DNA from: Zanthoxylum bungeanum
Lineage: Eukaryota > Streptophyta > Magnoliopsida > Sapindales > Rutaceae
Direction: 5' to 3'
Assembly (NCBI GenBank): GCA_019454045.1
Contig: SKCR01021398.1
Coordinates: 1 to 64,000, forward strand
Length of the DNA: 64,000 nt
Each line of letters starts with the position of its first letter. Position 1 is the stretch's first letter. The translations under genes and the position numbers were made by a program. Positions 46,646-59,127 of this stretch are shown here, one piece after another. The notes below the pieces were generated by a model. The model was given only the letters and a program-made list of their open reading frames with translations. It was not told where the DNA came from and ran no database searches.

Positions 46646-49450
46646 ATCTCCCACTTGGCACATAGCCAGTCACTCAAGTGTCCTACACTCGAACTATGTA
46701 CGGTTCGCTCAAATTGCTGAGGAAAGGTTTTCGTCAGCGGATTTGTTTGATTATCGTTTGACGCGATTTATACGATCATCACACATCGCCGCGATGTATG
46801 ATCCGAACGAATCAGATGATATAGAAGTATATATCTGGATCGTCGATGAGACCTTTAATTCCTTAGCATGTGCTGACGCCTAGCTCAGCTGCTAACAGAA
46901 CTATATCTATCTAATTAGATTTGTTTTTGATCCAAATGGCTTCTTTTGCTGCTGCCTCAGCTGCAGCAATAATCCGCATTTGTTGTTTATTCGGCAACAG
47001 TTATCTTGCTTGGAAGATTTCCAGCTCACTGTCCCGTTATTCAAACTTTATAGTACCACAATATTTAATTGTTTGGAAACTTACAGCGGTGATCCCAGTC
47101 ACTTCAAGTTCTCCTTCTCCATAGTTTAAGACAACATCTTTAGTTCTCTCTCAGATACTAACAGATGTTCTTAATCTTCAATCCAGTGACTATCACTTGG
47201 ATTGACCTGATCGTGACTCCATATGCTCGAAGCGTATGAGACACCAATACAAGTACATTTTAAATGTACAATTTCCCAGAGAGTGTTAACAAACTCCAAA
47301 TCTATCCCAGCAGATCTTTATTCCTCGAATAAAGGTTTTTACTCCCCAGAATTCTACGGAGAATTTCTATTGAAAGAATATCTATGAAAGCCAAGTTTTC
47401 AACAATAGCTTTATGGGAATTTCACTGTCAGTCGCCCTCCACTAACCTCCATATATACACAAGAATTATTTCGTTTTGAGTCAAATCATAAACCATTATG
47501 ATTATTTCAAAACGTCAGTTCCAAGAACCTTATGTTTGCTTCAATCCAAACATGAATCGAATAACCCACAAACCTTGTTTGTCGGTTATACAAAATCGTC
47601 AGGATGTTATAAACATCCTCCAAAAGGTTTCCTTTTCAGGAAAGCGATTTTGATCTATAACTGACACATTTCATAAATGAAATATACAGTTATCTTCAAG
47701 CATCTTCAAAATGGATTTACCATGGCAACAGGTAAAAGGTTGAACCGTTATTAACACAATGTTGATAACGATACCATTTCGTCAAAAGCCCAGCTTTGTA
47801 CGTTGGTATGTTGCCTTCCATGTATGTCTTCCTTGAAGACATTTAATGCACCAATAGGCACAATGCCTTGTGGTACAATAACTAGTATCCAAAATAGTTG
47901 TTATACATGGAATCCATTTCGGACTCATAGCACTTTGCCATAACAGGGAGTTGATACCTCGTATCACTTCCTAAAATCGTAGTCGGTTGGTATACCTTCA
48001 TAAGATTGACATCTTTATGAGGTTAGATCAGAAACCCATACCCAAGGTTGTTTTCTGACTCTATCCGATCTACTAGTTTTTTGTGTATTTGAAGATTAAT
48101 GGTATAGATTCATCATAGATGAACTATTTGTGTTCCATTAAGGACTTCGTGCCTTGAACAGTATTACTCTCCGATTTATCATCGAGTATCACTATCCTCC
48201 CACTGACCACTGCATATCGGTATTCCTCTCAGGAAAAACCGCATGGTGAGCAACAATCAGATTGTTCTCATGTGAGATTTATAAGTACTATACTTATGGT
48301 TTCCCTTAGGATAACCTATATTGGCACTAATCCAATTTGGGTCTTTTAGTTTGGTATCATCCAAACGTTATGCCTGGCATACCCAAATTATCAGGAATGA
48401 GAAACCTCGTTTCTTCCCTGCTCATATCCTATATGACATCTGTCAAACAGATTTATATGGAACCTTATTCTAAATAAGTTTTGCACTGTTAATACATATC
48501 CTATTGAAGGAAACAGTAGCTCAGAGCGACTCGTGATAAACCTTATCATGTCCAACAAAATTCGGTTTTAGTTCGGACACACCGTCTAACAGACGTGTCC
48601 CGAGAGGAGTCCTCATATGAAAGAATACCGTACTCTTTTATTTACGTATGAAACTTACTGCTTAAGTATTTTCCATTACGGTCTTATCATGGCGGAACAA
48701 TACTATAGCCGATCTGTTTATTTACTTCGTGTCGAAACTTCAAAAGTTTCCGATCTGTGTTCATCAAAAGAAACACATAACCACAACGTGATGCCACATC
48801 CGTTAAGGTCACGAAATATTCATGTTCACATCTAGCCTAGCTAGATATGGGCCCCACTTAACCATGAATAGGGCTAACAGATCGGTGGCACTTTTACTAT
48901 TACCAAGTAAATAGTATTTTAGGTACTTTACCTAATAAACTAGATTCGCAGACCTTATTTGAATAATCAAATCAGTCCTAGTACTCACTCTTCAAAAGTG
49001 TGGATATACGAGTCTTGTTTAATTGTGTCCTAGACAACAATGCCACAAATAAGTCTCTATTGATCAAATCAATTTGAGCTATTTATTTGTCATTTTATAT
49101 GTTTGAGATTTTATTTATATTCAAAATATAAATTCTGTTATTTACATCTAATGTATTTATCTCAGTATCATCTTTATATAATAAAACACTTAGTGTTCTA
49201 GAATATAAAGGTTTCATCCGCATCGGATTAAAAACTGATATAGAGATAATGTCTCTAGTTAAACTAGTTACATCATAACATTTCCAAATTTAAGTACATA
49301 CCCAAAGGGTAGTTCCCAAACTTAGGTATCTACGGTCGAAACAGCGACTTTCGTCCCGTTTCCGATTCGCAGAGAAATCTCGGCTTGAAGTCAGTATCCA
49401 GCTCATAGCGGATTCTGAACATCAATACATATATTTTATGTACCACACTA
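46646..49450 (-). pseudogene. Copia-4 pol remnants (RNase H, RT, integrase)
   Basis: Starts with the polypurine complement atctcccacttgg. Minus-strand RT can be followed near 47500-47840 (YKAGLL, then GSTF, a one-base shift, then PVAMVNP at 47723-47746, and FGLKQ..GSWN near 47520). Integrase C-terminus with GYPKGN lies near 48290-48380. No frame over 75 residues. The frameshift between GSTF and PVAM is shared with Copia-3, so it predates the last transpositions. Confidence 0.72.
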
Positions 49451-50320
49451 AGTATTTAAATCCAATTTGAATACTAGTAGCGAACATAACTTTGACAAAT
49501 ATTTTTAAAGTTAGAGCCTCGCCTTTTCTTTAATTCCTTCGTGTCTTCCATATCCAAATGGTAGTCACTTTGGGATATGTCAATTATCTTTTCAATATTT
49601 CACAAACCTTTGGCCAAGCCTTGGGTTTTAGAATATCGAAATGATGTGCACCTTGTGCAACTTGCCCAATTGGCATACTTTGACATTAAAATAGATTTAT
49701 TGTCAAGTATATTAAATTAAGCACTAAAGTCATCATCACATAAATCTTCCAAAGATTTTATGCTCTACTTATTTGCTTAATTATGGGCCTAGATATAACA
49801 AGTTATTTTATCCAATAAAGTAACCTATTATTTATTCCCAATATGAAAATTAAATCATTTAAAACATATAATCCAAGGATTATATATTTTAAATATTCAA
49901 CTTTTCAATTCTTTCTTGATTTTAATAGTCTAACTATTTAATCAATTTTAATAAAGGTACTATTTATTATAATGATTACAATAATCCAATTATTTAATCA
50001 ACTATAATTTTAATATTGATTACAATAATCCAATTATAAAATCAACTGTCATTATGATTCAATTATATTGATTACTATAATCCAATTATAAAATCAACTA
50101 TATATCGAATGAGTTTGTATATAGTCGAACTATATATATTTTTAAAACAACATAAAATATTAGTCCAACTAATACTTTTGATTAATACGACGAGTAAAAT
50201 ATAGATGAGCGCGTTTAGCGAGTATTCGAACGAATGTTGCAAATTCAATACTTGTTTCCCACTATTTTTCGTCGAGCCTCTAACCCTCTGTCGAGTACTC
50301 GGGAAACCGTGTTTCCTAGT
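49451..50320 (-). other. Copia-4 internal region, gag expected but not readable
   Basis: Same position as 22501-23640 in Copia-3 and clearly related to it. No Gag block recognised. Confidence 0.4.
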
Positions 50321-50345
50321 GGGCTAGGATCCCGTTAAATGTCAC

Positions 50346-50730
50346 ACAATCTTGACTTTGGCCAACAAATTGTATGATAATTAACTAGGTAGATCTCGAA
50401 GATCAATTGGATCTTATCCAACTCCTAGATCCAGTAGGTGGACATCCAAGTCCCAAACATATATCTAATATATGCCTATATATCGAATATATACCCTAAC
50501 CTTTTTCCTCTGAATCAACTAGGCCTTGGCTTTGGCACAACAAACCTAGCGATCCCAGTCAAGCGCGGACCCATTGACATGGAAGCTTCGTAATCAATGT
50601 CAATGGACAAGAAGTGGTCTTGACTTTGGCCAACAAACCACAACTTGGACACGACACCGATATGGAACAAAGCCTCGTGATTAAAGCACATCTTCGACGG
50701 ACAAGGGCTTGACTTTGGCCAACAACCCCT
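50346..50730 (-). promoter_or_regulatory. Copia-4 leader array: four hairpins presenting CTTGACTTTGGCCAACAA
   Basis: Exact 18-mer at 50351-50368, 50619-50636 and 50708-50725; variant ccttggctttggcacaacaa at 50524-50543. Arms directly abutting are acaat/attgt (50346-50350 with 50369-50373), ctagg/cctag (50519-50523 with 50545-50549), gtggt/accac extended by caag/cttg (50608-50618 with 50637-50647), and ggg/ccc with a bulged extension (50705-50707 with 50726-50728). Four unrelated stems around one loop sequence. Confidence 0.78.
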
Positions 50731-51479
50731 GCCAATCTCGGATCTTGAGCAAGAATCACTCAATGGAAGGAAAATAAACGCTTGATATTTAACGAGGGTT
50801 TTTCGCGTGCAAATTGGCTACCAATTTAGTTATCTTTGTTAAGGTCTCATCATCATACACCCTTAAACATGCATTCTAAATACATAATAAAGCGAGTACG
50901 AAAATAAATAATAATGATATCCGGATGGATACTTTACACATTGATCCTAGATCAAATCTATCCCTTTCTCACTCAAGGTAGCACTTGTATTACTTCTACC
51001 CGTTACACTACACTTCTAAAGAAACCTCTTATACATAGAAGGGAATAGGTGATAAGAGAATACAAAGAGAATGAAGGTGATAAGGCTGGACACGCAGGTC
51101 CAATTTAATAAATCGAATTTATTACAACAATTTCTAAAATTGCCCACCCATCTAATATCCATCCGATATACATTATTCATTCAACACAACCACGTACTCA
51201 CACAGATAAGCATGCTATCAATCAATCTAATCAAATTAATTAATCTGATAATTAAGTGATCATCCAATGCTCAAACAACGATTTGATTTTGCTCGAGTCA
51301 AACTCGTTTTACGAATAAGTACTCAAAGTACGAATTCTTGAATTAAATTAAACTACATCATTAAATCCAATATAACATGTATTTAATACTAATTCACTAT
51401 TCAATTCCAAATTAAATATTACACTTTTATTTAATAAACCTTTTACGATTTAAATTCCAAATTTAATCGTAACGCGTCT

Positions 51480-51800
51480 CAAAGACCGATTAACGTCCAA
51501 CGTCAATTCAATTAATGTCCAATGGGCTTTTAATTGATTTCTTAAGGCGTGGACTTTTGGTCAACTCGGGTCAAACCGATAACCAAAGTCCAATCCGGGA
51601 TTTACCCCATAAGCCCATAAATCAATTTAGGCCCATTAGGCCCAATTGAACTTTAAAGGTTCATTAGTCGCATTTGGGCTTTATGGTTAAGGTTTTGGGC
51701 CCAATTGGATCCAATCCACTTGGCCTAAACCAAACTTGATAAATCAAGCCCAATAGGCCCAAATACAACATTAAAGTCCAATTTCCAAAATTAGGCCCAA
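51480..51800 (-). promoter_or_regulatory. Cluster of TGGGCC/TGGGCT words in Copia-4 leader
   Basis: Counterpart of 24770-25110 in Copia-3 (aatgggctttt, aggcccattaggcccaatt, tttgggcttt, ttgggcccaattgg). Possible site II-like motifs; role unproven. Confidence 0.38.
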
Positions 51801-52444
51801 ATAATTAAATTCAAAAAATCCAATTTTCCCAATTTAATTACCAAAGTGTATTACAAGATTAATAACCTAAATCAACATTTCCAAAACACTAAATTTACAT
51901 AATTAATCATGGTCATTTTCATTATCACATGTCCAACACATAAATGAAAAAATCAAACCCATTAACATGCTTAAAGGTCTCGGCCAAGGGAGGGATTTTG
52001 TGTCCGATTCGGTTTCAATCCAATCGAACCCACAATCGACATCAAATCAACATCCTAAATGATTTCATACACATCCAATGTTCATAAAATCAAAAATCCA
52101 AGACATTAGGGCAATATGTCCAATTCTACCAACATGAGAATTTTGGGGATTAATGTTCAATTCAAAATCCAATTCAATTCGATTCAAATTAACATCAACC
52201 TAAATGATTCTAACTCATCAAACGAATCAAAACCAAAAATTCCAAGAATCCAAAATTCACAATACCATTCGGCCAAGGGGAATAATTTGGGGAAAATTGT
52301 TCTAAACATTTTTTCTTGAAATTGATCAAATCAATCTTCAATATTACATATACTAAGCATGCTCAATCATCTAATTTCGTTAAATCATGCTCGAATACAA
52401 AATACCCAATTTTAAGCCCTACATTTTTCATGCTTGAACCAATA

Positions 52445-52457
52445 GCTCTTGATGCCA
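52445..52457 (-). other. Copia-4 primer-binding site
   Basis: Minus strand TGGCATCAAGAGC, a tRNA-Met-type variant, one base inside the LTR start at 52459. Confidence 0.83.
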
Positions 52458-52899
52458 TTGTTGGTAATTTATCTAGGTCCAAAGATCAAACAAGCAATGA
52501 AAACAATGTGTGAATACATCAACGGAGATAGCGGAATACTCACATCGATCGGTTGAGTCGATTTGGAGACGAATGAAGCCCAAAATCCTCACTGCCATTC
52601 ACGCCCACTGCAGCAGTCCACTGCCTCAATTTTTCAGTTTTGAGCTGAGAAAACGGAGCTCCAAGCCTCGTCAGACGGATCCCGGCTCATTGGCGAACCT
52701 CCCTACCACCTTCGCAAGTCTCGTAGTGTGCTAGCACTTGCGGGTTTTGCCATAAAAACCCAACTCTTGCTTCCCTTGTTCACGCTTAAATGGCTTCCAA
52801 AACAGTGAGTATTTCTCACTTTGGGCGTGAGAGAGTAGAGAGAAAAGAGAGAGAAGAAAGTTGTGTCATGAATAAAAAATTTAAGCATTTTCCAAAAAG

Positions 52900-52909
52900 C
52901 CTTTATATA
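52900..52909 (-). promoter_or_regulatory. TATA box of Copia-4 5' LTR
   Basis: TATATAAAGG on the minus strand. Conserved in both Copia-4 LTRs and, as TATATAAATG, in both Copia-3 LTRs. Confidence 0.65.
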
Positions 52910-53101
52910 TTTTCCAAGAAAAATATATTAAAACAATTACTTTTGATTAATTAAAACCAAAAGTAAAAGCTTTTCCCTCCAAACACTATTACACCAACTT
53001 ACATCAACTATTCACATGTCACTTTAATAAAGTGATGTGATGTAAGTCTATCAATCAATCAATCACTCATATCAATCAATCAAATGTCACATCACTCAAA
53101 G

Positions 53102-53154
53102 TGACGTTTGATTTGACGCTTGATGTGATGAATGACTTGACGTTGGATTTGACG
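53102..53154. promoter_or_regulatory. Two as-1-type TGACG pairs in Copia-4 U3
   Basis: TGACG at 53102-53106 and 53114-53118, and again at 53138-53142 and 53150-53154, each pair with exactly 7 bp between. This is the spacing of the as-1 element, bound by TGA bZIP factors. They lie about 190-245 bp upstream of the TATA box on the sense strand. The other LTR keeps both (45159-45211). Confidence 0.65.
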
Positions 53155-54584
53155 CTTGATGTGACTTGCGTGCCGCATTCGAATTCGAAATACGAATGCG
53201 CTCGCAATCACACTCGGGCTCGGGTTCGCTAATTCTGAATTAACGATTTTTCCGTCGCGTCGTAATTAAATGATTACGCCTAGCGAATTCACTATTCACG
53301 TCGCTAACGAATTAATTCTAAATAAATTCGTTCGCCCGAATTAAAATCTAATTTTAATTCCACGTCGAAATCTAATTTCATTTAATATATCGAATATATT
53401 AATTTACCGATTAATTCCAAATTAATCGTTAACTCTCTCTAGATGATATTTTATCCTAGATAAAATATCTCCGTAATTAATCCTAGATTAATTTTCTCTC
53501 TCTCTTCTATTTAATCCCAGATTATTCAAGAGTGCGAGTTATGCGTCATCGGTGGATTATCGGGAAGCGACCCATGAGAACCCCGGATAAGTTGGCAGTA
53601 AATACGGTCGTCGGTGTATCCGAATCACGTACGTACCAAGTACTATGTTCTACCGATTTACGAGACAAGGTCGACTTCTAGCAAAGCACCAAGTCTACCC
53701 AATTCTCCGGACATATCCATTTAAGAATATTAAGACCTGTATCAAGCGTAGTATACTATTGTATTGTGTGTATCGGCCTAGTATCGGATAGTCACGTGCT
53801 AGGGCTGGGGCTGGATAAGTGTCAGCCCCGTCCGAAGCACATGTCGGATGTCTGGTAACTAGTCTCTATAATCGGATATTCATGACCTGGTCATAATATC
53901 ACGATTGGATGCGCATCACTTAAGAGCACTAATACCGTATCCTGCGTGACATCATCTCCAATATGACTGAAGTGATACTTTCGTCTTGACAGCACACCCA
54001 ATACACTACGACTCTCTGATAAACCCAGAAGTGGTGTACGCAGAACCGGTTAAAGCCCTGTACCACCAAGACCAAAGTCTATCGATTATCGTAAGTATTA
54101 GCGATGTAAGTCTCAGGTTAAGACTATACACACCTACCTTGATTTCGGCCTACCATAGACACATAGTCATAATACCAATGGGATTCCGAGGGGTCTATCC
54201 AGAGCGAAGCTGTTTCCCGTACCATCGGTGAAACACGACCTCCTATCGCACTTGCATAAGTATCCGATACTTATATATATGAGAACTATGCCGTTGTGCC
54301 CTCACAACGCACACAAGTGCAATACTAGCCTATTCCGTATTATCGATGTCCAGTCTCGATAATACTCCGGCTAGGGATATTTAATGATTAATCATTCGGG
54401 GACTGATACTGTCTCATATCATTCTCAGTCCAGGAACTAATCATAGGGACCTCTCTTCATTTATATATCTATGGTGATCTAATCACAAATGATGAGAGTG
54501 CAATTTCCTTGTCACATAGTTAATTTGCTACAACAACACAATGTTCTGTGTAAATAGTGACGCTATGGGTCATTTTGTCCAACA

Positions 54585-54589
54585 AAAAG
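54585..54589. repeat. Target-site duplication, right copy (Copia-4)
   Basis: aaaag, identical to 44512-44516. Confidence 0.9.
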
Positions 54590-55587
54590 TAAGTCGGCAT
54601 AACGGCAAGCACGCCAGCATATATATACATCAAATCAATAAACACGACAAAATAAATAAATAACAACCTAAACATAAACGTAAATTAAATTCTTAATGCG
54701 AAAGCAAATAACTAAATCATGCATAAAAAATAACATACTAACGACTAAATCATGCTTAAAAATAAATAACATACTAACGACTAAATCATACTCAAAGACA
54801 AGGTTGGATGAAACGAAATATGTGTGTCTCTCAAGTGGTACGTGGCATTATATCCCGAGTACAGATCGTACTACCGTCCATTCGGATTCGGCTACGGAAT
54901 TTACGTCCGCATTTCCATCTGATATACCGCAAGAGATAACACATATTCCATTCATCCCATGGTCATAGCATACACCAATCAACAATACTCATGCGAAGTA
55001 ACATATGAAAATAAATAAAAATAAAGGAGTATAAATAAAAAGGGTGCCCTCAGGTCTAACATCTTAAGTCGTCCCTCAGAAGTGCGTTCGCAGTCATCTG
55101 AAGGGTTGATGCTCCGCGACATTTTTGGTATTAGTTTATTTAATTTAAATTTAATTTGTTTTATTTCATTTGAATTGGAATTAATTTAATTAGATTTAAT
55201 TTGTGAATTTAATTTAATTAATTTAATTGGTTTGTGATTTTTAGATTTAACATTTAATTTATTTAATTTAGGTTATTTAATTTAATTTCAATTTAGTTAT
55301 TTTAATTCCACTTCAATTAGTTATTTAATTTAATTTGATTGATTTTAGTTTAATTTAATTTGTGTTTTAATTTAGTTGGTTTTAATGGGCTTTGGCTCAG
55401 GTTAAGTTTTAAAACGGAGGTCCAACAAGCAAACTCGAAGCTAAACACGTGAACTAAATCCCACAAAACATCAATTCTTGACTCTTCCCTTTCGACGTCC
55501 GTTTCCCACGACTGTCGCGACTTAAAAGGTAGTGCCTCCAAATGAGACTCATCATCGAGTTTCACATGTAAAAATGCAATGCCTACA
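54590..55587 (-). repeat. Element F 3' LTR, inner segment
   Basis: On the minus strand it starts TGTAGGCATTGC at 55587, as element G does at 57352. The first about 180 bp align well (gatgatgagtctca, ggaggcactacctttta). Holds the shared module at 54838-54927. 55100-55380 is a taattt-rich run with no counterpart seen in G. Confidence 0.82.
54838..54927 (-). repeat. Shared module copy 2 (element F LTR)
   Basis: gtacgtgg..tatcccgagtacag..taccgtccattcggattc..gatatac. Counterpart of 14310-14399 in Copia-B. Confidence 0.8.
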
Positions 55588-56664
55588 ATCGTGTTGTTGG
55601 TGGTAGTGACAAGAACGGTTCATGTTGAGGTGTGGTGAGGGAGGATTTGGAAGTGGTTTAGCCTCTAAGGGTTTTAGGAGTCCTTGCCTTGCCAACTTCT
55701 CAAGCACCTTGGATAAAGGCCTACCCATGTTGAAGAAACACTGGTTCTTGCTAACAGTAACCGTAGCAGTAACAGGCTTGGCACCTGATGGCCCTCCGAC
55801 AGTCCTCATGTTCATGTCATAGAACTTCATACTCTCAACTTCTTCTTCCTCAATGTCCATGACAGTCTCCATTAACTGTCGAAAGTCCGTAATAATGGAG
55901 GTCATCCTCCTCAGCTTGCCATAGATAGAGGGCTTAGTACCCATGATAATCATCTTAATATGTATTTTCAGAAGCTGACTTCTCCAGCGGTCTACATAGT
56001 TCTTGAAGCTTTCTTCCGGCTTCTGCTTGGTATTCTCCAAGTCGTGAAGCGACAAGTCGATCTCCAAGTCTATGACATAATGGTTCAGAAAGGCTTCTTC
56101 CAGTGCCCTCTAGTCATCTTTGACCTTCCTCTCTAGGCCATGATACCATACCACAGGTGCCCCCTCAAGGGACATCCCAAACATCTTCTAGACCTGACAT
56201 TTCGATAGACCCACTAAGCTCATTACAGAAACATACTATCGGAGATGGACTCTCGGGTCTCTGTTCCCATTGAATTTAGCCATGTTAGACATCTTGAACT
56301 GAGTTGGCAACTGTTCCTCAAACGTCATTGCCTTGTAGTCTAGCAAATCACCATGCTTACCCTTCATCTTGCGGGTAACTAACTCTACCTGATCTTAGAG
56401 TTTTTGTAATTCAGCCTGAGACCAAGCTACTCTTCCCACAACATACTCAGCCATATCATCATCGAAGACAGGGATATCATCACTCAGTCTATTCGGAGGG
56501 TCCTCACGCCTCTCATTCGCAGAGCTTCCCCCAGCAAGGGGCACTGCCATATTAGCCATAACAGTAGTCAAAGCTTGCAGTTTCTTGGTAACCTTAGTGA
56601 GACTGTTCTCCGGCTGATCCATACGGGATACCTCGTTCTATGATTCACTTATGTTCATTGATAG
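55588..56664 (-). pseudogene. Element F gag, joined to the 3' LTR
   Basis: 56395-56622 carries MDQPENSLTKVTKKLQALTTVMANMAVP and 55552-56067 carries LENTKQKPEESFKNYVDRWRSQLLK, MIIMGTKPSIYGKLRRM and MGRPLSKVLEKLARQGLLKPLEAKPLPNPP, each with a counterpart in element G. The middle (56070-56390) is broken. Reading ends at CHYHQQHD, where element G continues through its zinc-binding segment, but here the next bases are the LTR start. Gag of this type forms particles. The gag-LTR junction means a deletion or template switch removed pol. Confidence 0.85.
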
Positions 56665-57351
56665 CCTTTTGATGAATCTACCCTCTTCCCTAACCCAACG
56701 GGTATCTATAGTGTCTTTTAAAACTACAAGTTAGGATGTATGCATGCTACGTATGGAATATATAAGTCGGCCCATTATCATTTTAAAGCATTCAATCATA
56801 CTATTGCGAAGTGCAAACTTGTCCTAGTTGAAAAGGCCCAATAGCTTACACTTTTGTGATAACATGACTAAATAACTTCAAATGATAAGGGGCCTAAGCA
56901 GAAAATGGCCCATCGGCATTTTAGAAGCTTTTGGCCCAATTGCCATAAAGCACAGGCTTATCCTAGTTTAAATGGCCCAACAAGCCCATACCTCATGACA
57001 AAAAGTCCAACTGAATCCAAATGACGATGGTCCTAAACGCAAGCATAACAGGATAGTTTCTACTAGTCCTACAACTACAGTTCATGTGCGGGTGTACCGA
57101 CAAAGGCTCTCGTTGATGAAGGATTGCCCACAACTAGGACTCCCCATTCAAGGGTTCAAACAACCAAGTGAGCATATCTTTTTTATATGCTAAGGTACAT
57201 GCCAACGAGTTAAGATACGTGGCTGACTCTCAAATGGATTTCCTGTTGTAGATTCCCCAGAGGGAGGGTGGAGCGAACTCTCTTAAATACCCAAGCCTCT
57301 TAGGCTCTTATCGCTTTGTGATAGGCATAAACAAAAAGTCCTCCAAATTAG
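56665..57351 (-). other. Element F leader (partial)
   Basis: Matches 61096-62048 of element G in reverse complement (gcgataagagcc, cttgggtacttaa, ctctggggaatct). Includes two copies of a gggccatttaaactaggata-like repeat (about 56766-56893 and 56930-57030). Broken at 57351 by element G. Confidence 0.82.
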
Positions 57352-58056
57352 TGTAGGCATTGCATTTTTGTATGTGAAACCCGATGATGAGTCTCAGTTG
57401 GAGGCACTACCTTTTAAGTTGCGAAAGCCGCGGGAAACGGACATCGGAAGGGAAGAGTCAAGAATCGACTCATTGACGGATTAAGTTCACTAGTTTAGTT
57501 TCGAGTAGCTCGTTTGATTTCTGTTTTAAAAATTATTCCCGGCCCAAGACACTCACAAATCACACACCTCGGCCCAAAACCCCCGCAAGCTCCTTGACCT
57601 TGACCTAAAACCCCTGCTAGCCCACACACCTAGCCCACACAAACCAAACCCACCAACCAAAGGCCCACACGCCCCAACCAAGGCCCACACGCCCATTTGC
57701 CTACTACACACCCAAATTAAATCAAATAAATATTAATTAGATAATATAATTAAATAAAATAATAATTAAAATATTTACCAAACATTAAATAAACATATAC
57801 CTAAATAAACAAATTAAATATGTTATACACCTAAATTAAAAAGATAATATAACTAATTAAAATCAATCTTAACAATTAAAAATATTAGATGCCTAACTTA
57901 ACAAATATCATGCCTAAACAATACAAATCAAATATTGTAACTTCTTATTTGAATAAACCTTGTCCCCCCTCAATCTTGTGTATACCTTTCTTGGAAATCC
58001 TAAATTGAATGCAAGATCCCTTCCTTGTAAGACAAGGACAAACCCTAGCCCTCTTC

Positions 58057-58064
58057 TATATAAA
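58057..58064 (+). promoter_or_regulatory. Likely TATA box of element G LTR
   Basis: TATATAAA in a C/T-rich context, followed by a ctcctctccaccctcc stretch. Would put transcription start near 58090; that start is inferred. Confidence 0.55.
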
Positions 58065-58937
58065 CATACACTAACCAAAGCCAACCCTCCTCTCCACCCT
58101 CCTTACTACACACGCAAATCACAAAGAAAAAAAGAAGAAGCACAAACATTATCATCAAGTCACGGCATTCCCTAAGAAAATAATAAGAAAATTATCTTCA
58201 TCTTCACTCTCTCACTACCGAATTACAGCAGCCCAATAACGCCCCATACAGTAGCCACACCACCAAAATTTAGCATCAAAACAGCCCCCTAACATGCCCA
58301 AACAGCCCCCCTTACTGCAGCCCCTGTTTCACGCCATTAGCCCTCCATTTTCCCCTCAAATTGATGTCATTACTGCCCCAAAAACGCACCTGAAACAACC
58401 CCTGTACTCCACGCCCAAATCACTCAAAACAAGCAACACCCCAAACCAGTGAGCAAAAACTGCACATCTATCCCTTAAAAAAACATAAAAAACTGCACAT
58501 CTATCCCTTAAAAAAACATAAAAAAAACTGCACTTAAAACCTTTAAAAAACACCCAAAACAGTCCACTAAAACACTAAAACAGTGAGCTGAAACAGTGAG
58601 CAGAAATACAGTGAAAACATCAGCAAATCGGAGACCAAACAACGAACAAAACAGAAAAATAGTGAGTTAAGACGCTAGACCAGTGTGAACCAAAGTTGAG
58701 GAGCTTTACCCTTCCGATCTCCGCGAAACGCAAGCTGGAAAGTCGGCAAAAAAGGTTAGACCTGAGGGTATTTTTCACACTTGTTTTCAGTTTTGTTTTT
58801 ACTATTCATTGAACTTTATTCGCATGATTATGATGTTTAAATGTATGTTGCGGCCCTTGAGTAGATAAATATGTCTGTGTTATGAATATGATGTGTGGTG
58901 GGCATTGGATAAAATGAAAGGCGTGTCGCCTCTTGAG

Positions 58938-59027
58938 GTATATCGGATGGAAACCCGGACGTAAATTTCATAGCCGATTCCGAATGGACGGTAGTATGAT
59001 CTGTACTCGGGCCACAACTCCACGTAC
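58938..59027 (+). repeat. Shared module copy 3 (element G LTR)
   Basis: Reverse complement of the Copia-B and F copies, therefore same sense relative to its element. Contains aaacccgg and ctcggg, which could pair. Confidence 0.82.
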
Positions 59028-59127
59028 CACTTGAGTAAACGGCATGTTCTTTGTTTAATTTTGAGTTGTTTAATTATTCCGCCATTTAATTTTCTGCATG
59101 TTATTTATTTATGTAATGATGAGAAAA

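Larger units (their letters stand above)
44517..54584 (-). mobile_element. Copia-4: young Copia element, same family as Copia-3
   Basis: Minus strand, 10.1 kb, LTRs 44517-46645 and 52459-54584, perfect aaaag duplications. The LTRs differ at about 7 of the first 290 positions (roughly 2%), making it the youngest complete element here. Yet its 5.8-kb internal region has no long reading frame. It shares sequence with Copia-3 through LTR, pol remnants, hairpin array and leader. Confidence 0.93.
52459..54584 (-). repeat. Copia-4 5' LTR
   Basis: Near-identical to 44517-46645. As the 5' LTR it would be the promoter: TATATAAAGG (minus) at 52900-52909, then a pyrimidine-rich ctttcttctctctc stretch on the sense strand. 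Confidence 0.93.
44171..57351 (-). mobile_element. Element F: Ogre/Tat-type Ty3 element lacking pol, split by Copia-4
   Basis: Minus strand. 3' LTR in two pieces (44171-44516 and 54590-55587), gag (about 55588-56664), leader (56665-57351), then cut by element G. LTR end blocks, leader and gag match element G in opposite orientation. Gag joins the 3' LTR directly; no protease, RT, RNase H or integrase is present. The remainder (primer site and 5' LTR) must lie beyond element G, outside the window. Confidence 0.8.
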
